A stretch of 64,000 nucleotides of DNA. Origin: Lachnospiraceae bacterium. Lineage in GTDB: Bacteria; Bacillota; Clostridia; Lachnospirales; Lachnospiraceae. This document shows, one piece after another, positions 8,168 to 17,773 of the stretch; positions within the stretch are counted from its first letter, which is position 1, and each line of letters begins with the position of its first letter. The position numbers were made by a program, and so were the translations under genes. The stretch spans positions 1-64,000 of the forward strand of contig JAAWCS010000042.1 in assembly GCA_022793375.1 (NCBI GenBank). The letters are read 5' to 3'. The notes below the pieces were generated by a model that saw only the letters and a program-made list of their open reading frames with translations, ran no database searches and was not told where the DNA came from.

Positions 8168-8395
8168 CTACTGAATTTCTAAAATCACTTTTTTGTCGCC
8201 TTTTGACGCAGAAGCCTTTACAACCGAACGAATTGCCTTGGCAATACGTCCCTGCTTGCCGATCACTTTGCCCATATCGGACGGGGCGACGTTTAACTCC
8301 ACGACGATTTCCTTGTCGTTTTCTTTCTCCGTCACCTTCACTTCGTCGGGATTGTCCACCAGTGATTTTGCGATCACTTCTACTAATTCTTTCAT
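8168..8395 (-). CDS. khpA: KH-domain RNA-binding protein KhpA (YlqC)
   Basis: 75 residues from the ATG at 8395, which has GGAGGTG upstream. A single KH domain with the GxxG loop as VIGKQGRIAKAIRSVVKA. In Gram-positive bacteria KhpA pairs with KhpB and binds many RNAs, affecting cell division and envelope growth. The position between rpsP and rimM is standard in Firmicutes. It follows rpsP by 18 bases. Confidence 0.95.
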   Translation of the reverse strand: MKELVEVIAKSLVDNPDEVKVTEKENDKEIVVELNVAPSDMGKVIGKQGRIAKAIRSVVKASASKGDKKVILEIQ

Positions 8396-8413
8396 AGGAT
8401 CCACCTCCGCGGA

Positions 8414-8659
8414 TTATTTCTCGATGTTGGCGATCTTTAAAAGCTTAGCAACCGTTTCGGTAGGCTGTGCGCCCGTAGCAAGCCATTTTTTGGCCAGCTC
8501 TTCGTCAATCTTGATCACACTGGGATCCTTCGTGGGATCATAATAACCGATCTCTTCGATGAATCTGCCATCTCTGGGAGATCTGGAATCGGCTACCACG
8601 ATGCGGTAGAACGGAGCCTTCTTCTGGCCCATTCTTCTCAGTCTTATCTTTACTGCCAT
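8414..8659 (-). CDS. rpsP: 30S ribosomal protein S16
   Basis: 81 residues opening [35 protein letters not shown], a full-length S16. It binds 16S rRNA early in 30S assembly. It lies 38 bases after ffh with a GGAGGTG site and belongs to the ylxM-ffh-rpsP-khpA-rimM-trmD operon. Confidence 0.98.
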   Translation of the reverse strand: MAVKIRLRRMGQKKAPFYRIVVADSRSPRDGRFIEEIGYYDPTKDPSVIKIDEELAKKWLATGAQPTETVAKLLKIANIEK

Positions 8660-8697
8660 TGTATTTTCACCTCCTTGGAAATAATCTGGAATTTTAT

Positions 8698-10026
8698 CTA
8701 AAAAGGAAAGCCAAAGCCCCCTCTTTTCCCTCTGCGCCCAGACAACTGTTTCATCATCTGCTTCATCTGGTCAAACTGCTTTAACAGTCGGTTGACATCC
8801 TGCACCTGCACGCCGGAACCCTTGGCAATGCGGATCTTGCGGGACGGGTTGATGCTCTTAGGGTTGCTGCGCTCCTTAGGCGTCATCGACAAAATGATCG
8901 CTTCCGTCTTTTTTAACGGCCTTTCGTCGATCTCCTGCCCTTTAAGCTGGCGGCTTACACCCGGAATCATATTAAGGATATCGCCGATGCCGCCCATCTT
9001 TTTCATCTGCTGCATCGAATCGAGGAAATCGTTCAGATCGAACTCATTCTTCTTCATCTTGCGCTCGAGCTGACGGCCCTTTTCTTCGTCAAACTCCGCT
9101 TCCGCCTTCTCAATCAGGGTCAGGATATCGCCCATCCCCAAAATTCGCGAGGCCATGCGGTCAGGATAAAACAGCTCCAGGTCGGACAATTTCTCGCCCA
9201 TGCCGGCGTACAAAATCGGCTTGCCGGTCACATGGCGGATCGACAGCGCCGCGCCGCCGCGGGTATCGCCGTCCAGCTTTGTTAAAATCACGCCGTCAAT
9301 GCCGACTTTCTCATTAAAAGCGCTGGCCGCGTTGACCGCGTCCTGGCCGGTCATGGCGTCTACCACGAGGATCGTCCGGTGTACGGTCACGGCTTCCTTG
9401 ATCGCCTGCAATTCCGTCATCATATCCTCGTCTATGTGCAGACGGCCGGCCGTATCCAAAATCACGACATTATTGCTGTTTTTCTGCGCGTGAGCAATTG
9501 CTTCGCGGGCAATCTCCACCGGGCTTGTCTGTGTGCCCATCGAAAATACCGGCACACCCTGTTTCTCGCCGTTTACCTGCAGCTGGTCAATCGCCGCCGG
9601 ACGATATACGTCGCAGGCGACCAGCAGCGGACGTCGGCCCTTGGATTTGAGCTTTCCCGCCAGCTTAGCCGTCGTTGTCGTCTTGCCGGCGCCCTGCAGG
9701 CCGGCCATCATAATGACCGTAATCTCCGAACCGGGACGCAGAGACAACTCTTCTGCCTGGCCGCCCATCAGCCTGACCAATTCCTCGTTTACGATCTTGA
9801 TTACCATCTGGCCGGGCGTTAAGCTGTTCATGACCTCCTGGCCGACTGCCCGCTCTTCCACCGACTTTACAAACTGCTTTACGACCTTGAAATTGACATC
9901 GGCCTCCAAAAGCGCCATCTTGACTTCACGCAGAGCGGCCTTGACGTCGGCTTCGCTCAAACGGCCCTTGCCGCGCAGGTTCTTAAAAATATTTTGAAGT
10001 TTGTCGGATAAACTCTCAAATGCCAT
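8698..10026 (-). CDS. ffh: Signal recognition particle protein Ffh
   Basis: 442 residues from the ATG at 10026, which has AAGGAGAG upstream. N domain 1-85; G domain with [35 protein letters not shown] and [10 protein letters not shown]; then the methionine-rich M domain ([19 protein letters not shown]) that holds signal peptides and 4.5S/6S-like RNA. With FtsY it targets membrane proteins during translation. It follows ylxM, its usual partner gene, by 57 bases. Confidence 0.98.
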   Translation of the reverse strand: MAFESLSDKLQNIFKNLRGKGRLSEADVKAALREVKMALLEADVNFKVVKQFVKSVEERAVGQEVMNSLTPGQMVIKIVNEELVRLMGGQAEELSLRPGSEITVIMMAGLQGAGKTTTTAKLAGKLKSKGRRPLLVACDVYRPAAIDQLQVNGEKQGVPVFSMGTQTSPVEIAREAIAHAQKNSNNVVILDTAGRLHIDEDMMTELQAIKEAVTVHRTILVVDAMTGQDAVNAASAFNEKVGIDGVILTKLDGDTRGGAALSIRHVTGKPILYAGMGEKLSDLELFYPDRMASRILGMGDILTLIEKAEAEFDEEKGRQLERKMKKNEFDLNDFLDSMQQMKKMGGIGDILNMIPGVSRQLKGQEIDERPLKKTEAIILSMTPKERSNPKSINPSRKIRIAKGSGVQVQDVNRLLKQFDQMKQMMKQLSGRRGKRGGFGFPF

Positions 10027-10083
10027 AAGCCGGCTCTCCTTCACTTTGTCCGTTTTCCGCGCCGCTCCCAGCGCCGCAAAGCG

Positions 10084-10437
10084 CTACAGAGATTGTAACA
10101 GCCCGTCGCACAGCGTGCGGATCTGCTCCAGACGCTCTTCCTGCCCGGCTAGCGCCCCTGTATCATCGGTGTGCGTCAAACCGCGGATCGCTTCAATCTG
10201 CCTTCGCGTCTCGGAAAACTTGCGCACCAGGTGAAGCTTTTCTTCGTACTCCTCCAGCGCCCGGTCACAGCGCCGGATCAAGTCGTGTACGCCCTGGCGG
10301 CTGATACCCTGCATCTGGGCAATCTCGCTGAGAGACAAGTCGCCGAACACCGCGTCCTCATAGACTTTGCGCTGATGGCTGGTCAGCAGTTCGCCGTAGA
10401 AATCATACAACATGGTTTGTCTGAGGATTTTCTCCAT
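10084..10437 (-). CDS. ylxM: YlxM, putative SRP-associated DNA-binding protein
   Basis: 117 residues from the ATG at 10437. Opens [40 protein letters not shown] and has the helix-turn-helix [25 protein letters not shown], a sigma-region-4-like fold. YlxM is encoded with ffh in most Firmicutes; in streptococci it modulates SRP activity. The predicted mRNA leader is only about 11 nt, just enough for the AAGGTGAT site. First gene of the ffh-rpsP operon. Confidence 0.94.
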   Translation of the reverse strand: MEKILRQTMLYDFYGELLTSHQRKVYEDAVFGDLSLSEIAQMQGISRQGVHDLIRRCDRALEEYEEKLHLVRKFSETRRQIEAIRGLTHTDDTGALAGQEERLEQIRTLCDGLLQSL

Positions 10438-10453
10438 TGGAATCACCTTGTGT

Positions 10454-10482
10454 ATCATACACGAAAAGAAAAGGTCTGTCAA
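10454..10482 (-). promoter_or_regulatory. SigA promoter of ylxM-ffh operon
   Basis: Minus-strand TTGACA (10477-10482), 17-bp spacer, TATGAT (10454-10459). The expected transcript start is about 11 bases before the ylxM ATG. Confidence 0.85.
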
Positions 10483-10717
10483 GTGTTTTTTCTTTACAAA
10501 CCACCGTCCGTGTTTCTCCGTCTTGCGTTATCACTGTTTATATCAATACTGCTGCCATTTAGGGTACTTTTATCATGGTCTGTCTTTTTCCGTTTTTCTT
10601 CTCGAATTTGTCACAGCATTGTCACAGCAATGTTCCTACCTATAATATGCGAACTCTCAGATTTGCCGACCGCTTCATGACTTCGCTCTGACAAAACAGG
10701 TCTTAAATCCCATCGTC

Positions 10718-11800
10718 TCAACTCTCCCGATGCCGGAATCGATACTTGCCTTTCCCGTGTCCGGACACCGGCTCAATAATTCCGTGCTCAGCCATTCCCT
10801 TTAAAAGGTCAGAGGCTCTGGATGCTTTAATATCAATCACCTTCATCACATCAGATCTTCCAAAGATCGTCTGACCCGGAAATAATTCACGAAGTTTCAA
10901 AATGTGACTTGCTGTTTTCGGCTGAAAATAATTTTCAATGTCCGGTTTTAGCGCGTCAATGTCCGGTTTTTCTATTCCTTTGAATGTTCCACTAATATGC
11001 AATGTCCGGTTATGAAGTGGATTGTTTTCATTCAAGAGGAGATTGCGGAGGAACAATTCAAGGTACTCTGTCGTTTCATAAATGCCCTTTTTCAAATCGT
11101 TATAGTTTGCCCTGACCAGTGAATTTCTAAAATACCATGCGTTCTCGGCGAAAATGTCATTTGTCACGTCAAAACCAAGCGTGCGCAGATATTTGATGAA
11201 GAACACTGCTGTCGTTCTGGTGTTGCCCTCGCCAAACACATGGATCTGCCACAGTCCGGATACAAATACTGCAAGGTGATGGATGATTTCGTCCATCGTG
11301 AGCTTCTTATAGGAAAACTTCTTCTCCTCCGAGAAATCATAGTCAAGCGTCGCGCGCAGCTCCGAGGCGCTACCATAAAGCACTGTCGCTCCGTTCAGCA
11401 CCCATTCCTTTTTTGTGATGTTGTAATCCCGAATGCGCCCAGCATGAGAATAAATACCAGTAAACAGCTTCCTGTGAATGGAAAGGTACTCATTCGGTGT
11501 AAAACTAAAGGCACGCTCGGAAAGAAGCGCGGCAATCTGTGCGGAGACCTTGTCAGCCTCCTCGGTACGATCCGACGCATCACTGGCAGGGTTTTCCTCA
11601 TAGTAGGTCTGTAAAAGCGCGTTGGCCTCTTCAAAGGAAATTTCACCTTCGATATTCCGAACAGCAGTGCTCACCAAATATTCTGATGTTTTCAGTCCAT
11701 CAACTGCCTGCAGGCCAATGGCTGTATGCCATGCATAGCCCTTGTCCCGTTTTGCAGGTTCGGATTCTTTAATATATTCCTTAAATGGATCTTTGTTCAC
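10718..11800 (-). CDS. Fic/DOC family protein (putative AMP-transferase)
   Basis: 360 residues from a GTG with GAGGTGAT upstream. The Fic core spans about residues 100-260. It includes IHRKLFTGIYSHAGRIRDYNITKKEW and the catalytic motif HVFGEGNTR at 187-195, where the canonical form is HPFx(D/E)GNGRxxR. The catalytic His, the acidic residue and the GN are kept. Gly becomes Thr194, and the final Arg position is Ala198. A winged-helix-like C-terminus (ASRASDLLKGMAEHGIIEPVSG) follows. Fic enzymes transfer AMP or related groups to proteins; some are toxins, others housekeeping. I see no clear N-terminal (S/T)xxxE(G/N) inhibitory helix. Probably accessory: no operon partner. Confidence 0.9.
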   Translation of the reverse strand: MNKDPFKEYIKESEPAKRDKGYAWHTAIGLQAVDGLKTSEYLVSTAVRNIEGEISFEEANALLQTYYEENPASDASDRTEEADKVSAQIAALLSERAFSFTPNEYLSIHRKLFTGIYSHAGRIRDYNITKKEWVLNGATVLYGSASELRATLDYDFSEEKKFSYKKLTMDEIIHHLAVFVSGLWQIHVFGEGNTRTTAVFFIKYLRTLGFDVTNDIFAENAWYFRNSLVRANYNDLKKGIYETTEYLELFLRNLLLNENNPLHNRTLHISGTFKGIEKPDIDALKPDIENYFQPKTASHILKLRELFPGQTIFGRSDVMKVIDIKASRASDLLKGMAEHGIIEPVSGHGKGKYRFRHRES

Positions 11801-11879
11801 TTCGTATCACCTCGCTGCAACTCTAATTATCATCGCGTTTTCCACCACGCTTATAAGTGTTCCTTCCGGCGACCGCTCC

Positions 11880-12794
11880 TCAGCTGTTCAGCTGCTGAAT
11901 TTCTTCCACAGACAGCCACGGAACATATTCGTGAATCTCTTCCGCCGTAAACTTTCCCGACTTCAACATCTTTCTTGCCGTTTCTGCCGCCAAGTCTCTT
12001 GTTACTTCCTTTGTTACCTCCCTCGTTACTTGTTTGGTTACTTCTTTAGTCACTTCTTTGGTTACTTCTTTTTTGGCTTCTCCCACAATCGCGTCGATCT
12101 CCGGCCGCATAAGTTCCAACATCGCCTGGCCCATACTGTCATCTCCTCTCACCTCTTCTGCAACCCATCTGTTTGCCTTGATACTTATCTCCAGTACGGA
12201 ATCTGCAAGTTCCCGCTCAAATTTTTGTTTAAGACTATTCGCCTTTTCCAGCAGTTCTTCCATCTGCTGCCGGTTTATCCGATCGGATAAAGCTTTAAGC
12301 CATACATGATTTTCCTGTTCCAGTTCTCTTCCTACAACAATCTGTGTAGGAAACAGAACCGTGTCTAAAACATAATAAATACCTCTATACGGATTTACTG
12401 TTTTAATATGATGATCCTCAAAATACCGGAACAAGCCCTCCGGCTTTGTGTCGCGGATCATAGTTACCGTAATATCTTCCGCTTTTCTCTCATCCACATA
12501 TTGACCGGAAGCTTTATACAGACATCCATATGCCGCCGCCTTATAAAATGTGTCGACATCCATATGATCTTCCGGCGATTTATATTCCACAATATTATGC
12601 CCGCAGAATAACTTTCCGATTTCGTTCACCATCTGCACCATTGGGTCTTTTTTAATAATCAGAAGATCCATCTCCAGCGGTTTTGTGCTCAGATTATATT
12701 CTTTTTCGTAAGTCAAATCCGCCCTGTTTTCCTCAAACTCCAAATCCATTGCCGCTACAAAGCCAGGATGCCATTGTATCTTTGTATTGTTCAT
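11880..12794 (-). CDS. Rpn/PD-(D/E)XK nuclease-family protein with KEVT repeats
   Basis: 304 residues. The N-terminal half resembles Rpn-type recombination-promoting nucleases or transposase-derived PD-(D/E)XK proteins: MDLLIIKKD supplies the acidic residue and NIVEYKSPED the ExK pair. Near residues 240-270 the chain repeats KEVT/REVT units, encoded by imperfect 12-bp tandem repeats (about 12000-12075). The tail ends KFTAEEIHEYVPWLSVEEIQQLN, common in this family. Such genes are numerous and variable in Lachnospiraceae. Biological role unknown. Confidence 0.8.
   Translation of the reverse strand: MNNTKIQWHPGFVAAMDLEFEENRADLTYEKEYNLSTKPLEMDLLIIKKDPMVQMVNEIGKLFCGHNIVEYKSPEDHMDVDTFYKAAAYGCLYKASGQYVDERKAEDITVTMIRDTKPEGLFRYFEDHHIKTVNPYRGIYYVLDTVLFPTQIVVGRELEQENHVWLKALSDRINRQQMEELLEKANSLKQKFERELADSVLEISIKANRWVAEEVRGDDSMGQAMLELMRPEIDAIVGEAKKEVTKEVTKEVTKQVTREVTKEVTRDLAAETARKMLKSGKFTAEEIHEYVPWLSVEEIQQLNS
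12000..12075. repeat. In-frame 12-bp tandem repeats inside the nuclease gene
   Basis: Six or so imperfect copies of GTTACTTCTTTG-like units encode Lys/Arg-Glu-Val-Thr. Changes in copy number would keep the frame and only change the length of this helical linker. Confidence 0.8.
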
Positions 12795-12871
12795 TTCCCC
12801 GTCCTTTCCTTCTCCCTCTTTTACTATAACAGAATTTTTCCCTTATTACAACCATCCCCGCTTCTTTTTTG

Positions 12872-14728
12872 TTACTTTTCCAGAGGATACCCCTCCCCCT
12901 GCCAGGCATACCGCACCTCCTCATTCTGCTGCCGATACGCCTGGACGACCTCTTTAGCCTCCTCCGGAAAATCCGTAATCAAACCAATGACACCCATCTC
13001 CAAATACTGCCGCATCCGCTCCATATCGTACACGGTCCACACATAGACCGGCAGTTCCTTCTCACGTGCCTGCATCACCAGTTGATTGCTCACAAGACTC
13101 TCCTCCACTGCCAGAAAGTCGATATCGTACTTCCAGATCGTCTCATCAAGTTCCCCGGCGCTGCCAAAGACGCAGTACCCTGTCCACCACTGTGGGTGCC
13201 GCTCCCGAATCGGAAGGATGCTCGCATAGTCCAGCGACATAAACAGGCAGCGCCCGCCAAGTTCATATTCCTCCACCAGGCCCATTACGGCGGCCGCCAG
13301 TTCTCCCGCCTCGCCGCCGGTCGTTTTCAGTTCGATCAGCAGACCCATCTCCCCGGGAAGTCCGCTGATCGTTTGCAGTACCTGCTCCAGGGAGGGAATC
13401 CGCCCGGTCTTTCCCGGCTGGTTGTCTGCCCGGATCGTCAAGACGGAGAGTTCCTCCCACGTCAGTTCCCTCACGTCTGCGAGCTCTCCGGCCAGTCTCC
13501 ACAGATTGGTATCGTGCACCACTACCGGGACGCCGTCCGCCGACAGCTGCACGTCAATCTCTGCGTAATCGGCTCCCAGGCGATTGGCGGCCGTCACGGC
13601 CTCCAGCGTATTTTCGATCTCCTCTACACAGCCCCGGTGCCCGATCACAAAAGGCCTATGGCAAAGCGGCGTTTCCTTCAATTGCCACAGCACGCCCGCG
13701 CACAGCCACAAAACTGCCGCCGCGGCGCACAGCTGCCATCCCCTCCTGCGAAAACGCTGCCGCCAGCCGTCCCACCACCGGCGCAGCAGACGGCCGGACG
13801 CGCCGGCGGCCAGCTTAGCATCGTCACTCCAGGCCGGCGGCTTTACTTCTGGCAAAAACCCATGCCGGTCTGCCAGCGCAGCCAACATCCATAAAAATAA
13901 GGCCATGGCAGCCGTTGTCACCACCGCCAAAAACAGCCAGCAGAGAAAATCCTTGCGGAATGCCTGTGACTGCACAAGATACTTCACAAGATGCCGGTTG
14001 AAATCCTGGCTGTCCAGAATATTCCTGCGCCAGTACGCGCCAAATGCCCATTTACAGCGCTCCCAGAGAAAAAAAGCCGCCAAAACCAGCAGCACGCCCT
14101 TCCAGCCAAGCCGCCGAAAGCTCTGCAGACTGTGCCTGGCCGCCCGGCCGATGGGCTCCTGTCCGAAAACCATATACAACGGGACAAACAAAAGGAACAG
14201 AAACGCAAAGAAAATCGTTGCGTAGATCGTCAGCATCCCGGCGCGTCCGATCGCTGTGCGCTGCATTTCGCCAAAGATAAACCAGGGGATCTCCACTCTA
14301 ATCACCAGCGAATTGCGATAACCGATATTGACAAGCGGCAAAAGAAGCACATAGTATACGGCGCTAAGCGGCAGCGACCACCCTCGCAGCGTCCTCAAGT
14401 TCCAGACCGAACACATCAGCGCCGACCTGAGCGTCCCGTTTTCCCCCCTGCGGGCACGATCCACCAGAAGCAGCACCGTGCTGATCTCCAAAAATATCAA
14501 TACCAGCGCACACAAAAATAAGCCGGCAAACACGGCCGCCCCCTCAAACGTCAAAAAGGTGCCGAGGATTTCCTTATTAAAAGACAGTCCCTTCGTTGCC
14601 ACATACGCCTGGTACAGCCTCTGCAAAACCGGGTTTGCCAGGCAGATGGCAAACAGCTTATAAAACACCTCAAACCGCAGCACGTCTTTCAGCGCCGCCC
14701 ACAGCCTTTTCCTCTGTATCTTGTCCAT
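12872..14728 (-). CDS. Membrane-anchored glycerophosphodiester phosphodiesterase
   Basis: 618 residues. The N-terminal 330 or so hold about six hydrophobic helices (for example FAGLFLCALVLIFLEIS and LTIYATIFFAFLFLLFVPLYMVF), the membrane domain found in one GDPD subfamily. The C-terminal TIM barrel starts near 365 with VIGHRGCVEEIENTLEA, then YAEIDVQLSADGVPVVVHD (metal and catalytic His/Glu/Asp). It ends with VYVWTVYDMERMRQYLEMGVIGLITDFPEEA. It should hydrolyse glycerophosphodiesters or (lipo)teichoic-acid-like polymers at the membrane. Follows glgA in the same direction, 189 bases away with a hairpin between them. Confidence 0.93.
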   Translation of the reverse strand: MDKIQRKRLWAALKDVLRFEVFYKLFAICLANPVLQRLYQAYVATKGLSFNKEILGTFLTFEGAAVFAGLFLCALVLIFLEISTVLLLVDRARRGENGTLRSALMCSVWNLRTLRGWSLPLSAVYYVLLLPLVNIGYRNSLVIRVEIPWFIFGEMQRTAIGRAGMLTIYATIFFAFLFLLFVPLYMVFGQEPIGRAARHSLQSFRRLGWKGVLLVLAAFFLWERCKWAFGAYWRRNILDSQDFNRHLVKYLVQSQAFRKDFLCWLFLAVVTTAAMALFLWMLAALADRHGFLPEVKPPAWSDDAKLAAGASGRLLRRWWDGWRQRFRRRGWQLCAAAAVLWLCAGVLWQLKETPLCHRPFVIGHRGCVEEIENTLEAVTAANRLGADYAEIDVQLSADGVPVVVHDTNLWRLAGELADVRELTWEELSVLTIRADNQPGKTGRIPSLEQVLQTISGLPGEMGLLIELKTTGGEAGELAAAVMGLVEEYELGGRCLFMSLDYASILPIRERHPQWWTGYCVFGSAGELDETIWKYDIDFLAVEESLVSNQLVMQAREKELPVYVWTVYDMERMRQYLEMGVIGLITDFPEEAKEVVQAYRQQNEEVRYAWQGEGYPLEK

Positions 14729-14767
14729 TTCCAGTCCCCTTCACAGCAGGATATGCTCCATATACAA

Positions 14768-14809
14768 AGCCAAGGAAACCGCAGCGCCTAAGCGCCCGTT
14801 TCCCTGGCT
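14768..14809. repeat. Hairpin between glgA and the phosphodiesterase gene
   Basis: AGCCAAGGAAAC (14768-14779) pairs with GTTTCCCTGGCT (14798-14809) with one mismatch. The plus-strand side is followed within 10 bases by TTTTT, the minus-strand side only by TTGT. Possibly a weak terminator of the glgA transcript. Confidence 0.4.
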
Positions 14810-14917
14810 GTCTGTTTTTCTGCTTATGATCCGTATATCCGAAAAACCTTCGTGCGGCCCGCCGCTCCCTTTTATAGGAAACGCCGGCGCCGTCCCGGCC
14901 GCGCCGCCCTTTCTGTT

Positions 14918-16360
14918 TTACTGCAGCATCTGGCCGTAGAGCTCCTCGTACTTCCTTGCGGAAGCGCTCCAGGAGAAATCCGCCTGCATGGCCCGCTCCA
15001 CAATCCGGTTCCAGTCGCGCTTCTTGTCGTAATAGACCTGCTCGGCATAGCGGATTGTGTGAAGCATCTCATGCGCATTGTAATTCGTAAAGGAAAAACC
15101 GGTGCCCGTCTTTTCATACTCATTGTACGGCTCCACCGTATCCTTCAGTCCGCCCGTCTCGCGTACAATCGGCACCGTGCCGTAGCGCAGGCTCATCAGC
15201 TGGCTCAAGCCGCAGGGCTCAAACAGCGAAGGCATCAAAAACGCATCGCATGAGGCGTAAATCTTGTGCGACATCGCGTCGTTGTAGGCGATTGTCGCCG
15301 ATACGCTGTCCGCATACTTCCAGTCATAGTGGCGGAACATATTTTCATATTTCGTATCGCCCGTCCCCAGCACAACCAGCTGGATGGCATCGGAACACAG
15401 CTCATCCATGATGCACTGGATTAAGTCGAACCCTTTCTGATCGGTCAGGCGCGATACAATGCCGATCATCATGCACTTGGCATCTTCTTTCAGTCCCAGC
15501 TCCCGCTGCAGCGCCAGCTTATTCTTGCTCTTGTCCCGGCGGAACGTATCCACGGAATACTTCTTCTCAATCAAGTCGTCGGTCGCCGGGTTGTACACCT
15601 CGTAATCGATACCGTTGACAATACCCCACAGCTGGCCGGAGCGGGCCCGCATCAGACCGTCTAAATTCTCCCCGTAGAACGGCATCTGAATTTCCCGGGC
15701 ATAGGTATTGCTCACCGTCGTCACATAATCGGAATAAACGATACCGCCCTTTAACATGTTGCCGTTTTTAAAATGCTCCAGCTTATCCGGCGTAAAGTAG
15801 TAATCCGACAGTTCCGAAAGCCGCTGAATCGTCTTTACGTCCCACACGCCCTGGAATTTGAGGTTGTGGATCGTCATCACGGTCTTAATCCCCCGGAAAA
15901 ATTCGCCGCCGGCAAACTTGTCCTTTAAATGTACCGGGATCAGGCCGGTCTGCCAGTCATGGCAGTGGATGATGTCCGGCCGGAAGCCGACCACCGGCAG
16001 AATCGACAGCGCCGCCTTACTGAAAAAAGCGAACTTCTCCAGGTCAAAGAACATGTCCGTGTACGGCTTGGGACCGGAAAAATAATCCTCATTGTCGACA
16101 AAATAATAGTGAATGCCGTCGTAATCCAGCTCCATGATCCCCACATGGCGGTCACGGCCATTGTAGTTCATATAAAAATGGCTGTGATACTGCATGGTAT
16201 TGCGGAATTTCTCCGCAATGCAGGTATAATTCGGGATAATAACGCGGACATCATATTTTTCCTTGTCAAAATACTTGGGCAGCGAACCCACTACATCGGC
16301 CAGTCCCCCGGTCTTGATAAAAGGGACGCATTCCGACGCAATAAAACAAATATTTTTCAT
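14918..16360 (-). CDS. glgA: Glycogen synthase (ADP-glucose type, GT5)
   Basis: 480 residues, normal for GlgA. The ADP-glucose-binding KTGGL is at 16-20 (MKNICFIASECVPFIKTGGLADVVG). Later motifs are HCHDWQTGLIPV, GIVNGIDYEVYNPATD, IGIVSRLTDQKGFDLI and SLFEPCGLSQLMSLRYGTVPIVRETGGLKDTV. It extends alpha-1,4-glucan chains, storing carbon before sporulation in many Clostridia. No other glg gene lies in the window. The ATG has GGGAGGAAA upstream. Confidence 0.97.
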   Translation of the reverse strand: MKNICFIASECVPFIKTGGLADVVGSLPKYFDKEKYDVRVIIPNYTCIAEKFRNTMQYHSHFYMNYNGRDRHVGIMELDYDGIHYYFVDNEDYFSGPKPYTDMFFDLEKFAFFSKAALSILPVVGFRPDIIHCHDWQTGLIPVHLKDKFAGGEFFRGIKTVMTIHNLKFQGVWDVKTIQRLSELSDYYFTPDKLEHFKNGNMLKGGIVYSDYVTTVSNTYAREIQMPFYGENLDGLMRARSGQLWGIVNGIDYEVYNPATDDLIEKKYSVDTFRRDKSKNKLALQRELGLKEDAKCMMIGIVSRLTDQKGFDLIQCIMDELCSDAIQLVVLGTGDTKYENMFRHYDWKYADSVSATIAYNDAMSHKIYASCDAFLMPSLFEPCGLSQLMSLRYGTVPIVRETGGLKDTVEPYNEYEKTGTGFSFTNYNAHEMLHTIRYAEQVYYDKKRDWNRIVERAMQADFSWSASARKYEELYGQMLQ

Positions 16361-16469
16361 ACGTGTTTCCTCCCATTTGAATATAGCCGCACTGCCGCTC
16401 TCATATGCCGGCAGCCGCTGTATGTTCTCTTTTAGTATACAGGAAATTTTTCAAAGTGCAAAGTCTTTT

Positions 16470-17342
16470 TTAGCGATTTTTTCGGTTTTCCAAACGAATT
16501 TTGTCCGCAACCAGAGCGATAAACTCCGAATTCGTCGGCTTTCCTTTGCCGGTGTTGACCGTATAACCGAACAATTCTTCAATCGTTTCCAGACGTCCTC
16601 TTGTCCACGCCACCTCGATCGCATGGCGAATAGCCCGTTCCACACGGCTTGCTGTTGTCTGATATTTCTTTGCAATGGCAGGATACAGCACTTTGGTGAC
16701 AGAATTTAAAAGCTCTACATCTCTTACCGACATACAGATCGCCTCCCGCAGATACTGATATCCTTTGATATGGGCCGGTACGCCCACCTCATGGATCATC
16801 TGCGTAGTCAGAACCTCCAGCTCCAGCGGCGAAGATTCCTCCGGCCGCCAGCGCATTCTTCCGTATTTGTCAAACGGAGACAGCGGAACTTTTTTGACCT
16901 CCACCTCCTCCGCCGGGCCGATCACCCGGTCATTGCGCCCGGACAAAGGCTTTCCAACCGACTGCATTCCCCGCAGCGAAAGAATCCGGCCAATTAAGTT
17001 TTCCTGATCAAACGGTTTCAGTATGTAGTACGCCGCTCCCATACGGAACGCGCTTTCTGTGATCCGGGCTTCACTAATCGTAGAAACAACGATAAAATCC
17101 GGACGTTCCTTGATTTCCGGGTCTTTACGAATCTTATCCATCAACGAAAGCCCATCCAGTTGTGGAAGAATCAGGTCAAGCACCACGACGTCCGGCTTCT
17201 GCTCCTTTACAATCCGGTACAGTTCTTTTCCGTCTCTGGCTTTTCCTATGACCTCAAAACTCCCCTCGTTGCTCAGGCTTTCGTCAATCAACTGCAAAAT
17301 CTCCTCGTTATCATCGGCAATTGCTACGTTTAATTTTGACAT
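16470..17342 (-). CDS. spo0A: Sporulation master regulator Spo0A
   Basis: 290 residues from the ATG at 17342, which has AAGGTGAG; a GTG three codons earlier would overlap that site. The receiver domain (1-125) has the acidic pair Asp10-Asp11, phospho-acceptor Asp56 in [13 protein letters not shown] and Lys in ILKPFD. The DNA-binding domain (about 170-290) has the family signature [19 protein letters not shown] and the recognition helix region [21 protein letters not shown]. It decides entry into sporulation and stationary phase. Spo0A-box-like sites flank its promoter. Confidence 0.98.
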   Translation of the reverse strand: MSKLNVAIADDNEEILQLIDESLSNEGSFEVIGKARDGKELYRIVKEQKPDVVVLDLILPQLDGLSLMDKIRKDPEIKERPDFIVVSTISEARITESAFRMGAAYYILKPFDQENLIGRILSLRGMQSVGKPLSGRNDRVIGPAEEVEVKKVPLSPFDKYGRMRWRPEESSPLELEVLTTQMIHEVGVPAHIKGYQYLREAICMSVRDVELLNSVTKVLYPAIAKKYQTTASRVERAIRHAIEVAWTRGRLETIEELFGYTVNTGKGKPTNSEFIALVADKIRLENRKNR

Positions 17343-17440
17343 TCCGCTCACCTTGTGGACCGCTTTCGCGCGTCCATCCCATTCCCTTTCTTAATAATTT
17401 GCGTTTCGACGTAATTCTTCTTGCGTGCTGCTGCTAGAAA

Positions 17441-17587
17441 ATTATACCAAATCGTTGTCAAAAACCAAGTTAATTTGACCGCAATTGTTTCATTTATTAA
17501 GAAATACTACGCTATTATTTCTACATTATTCGACAAATATATTATTTATAGTACAAAATTGCGTCGTACTTTTTATATTTTGTCAAA
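17441..17587 (-). promoter_or_regulatory. spo0A promoter region with Spo0A-box-like sites
   Basis: Minus strand: TTGGTT (17463-17468), 16-bp spacer, TATAAT (17441-17446). The Spo0A consensus TTTGTCRAA occurs exactly at 17529-17537 (minus, TTTGTCGAA) and 17579-17587 (plus, TTTGTCAAA). A one-mismatch copy, GTTGTCAAA, lies at 17454-17462 within the promoter spacer. The rest of the 430-base spo0A-xre interval is AT-rich and holds no gene. Autoregulation is inferred from the sites. Confidence 0.7.
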
Positions 17588-17773
17588 ACTTCATCGTAAA
17601 AAAAAAGGGCACTCTTGTCTCTTCCTGTCACCTCCTCAAGCCTTATGAAGCGATATTTTTATTTTAATACGCTATTCAGAACTTATCAATCTATTTTTGT
17701 TCTGTTTGCGAATTTTTTTGTTCCTTTTTCAGGATTTTCGTGTTATAGTAATTTGAAAAGGGGGAAATGCATC

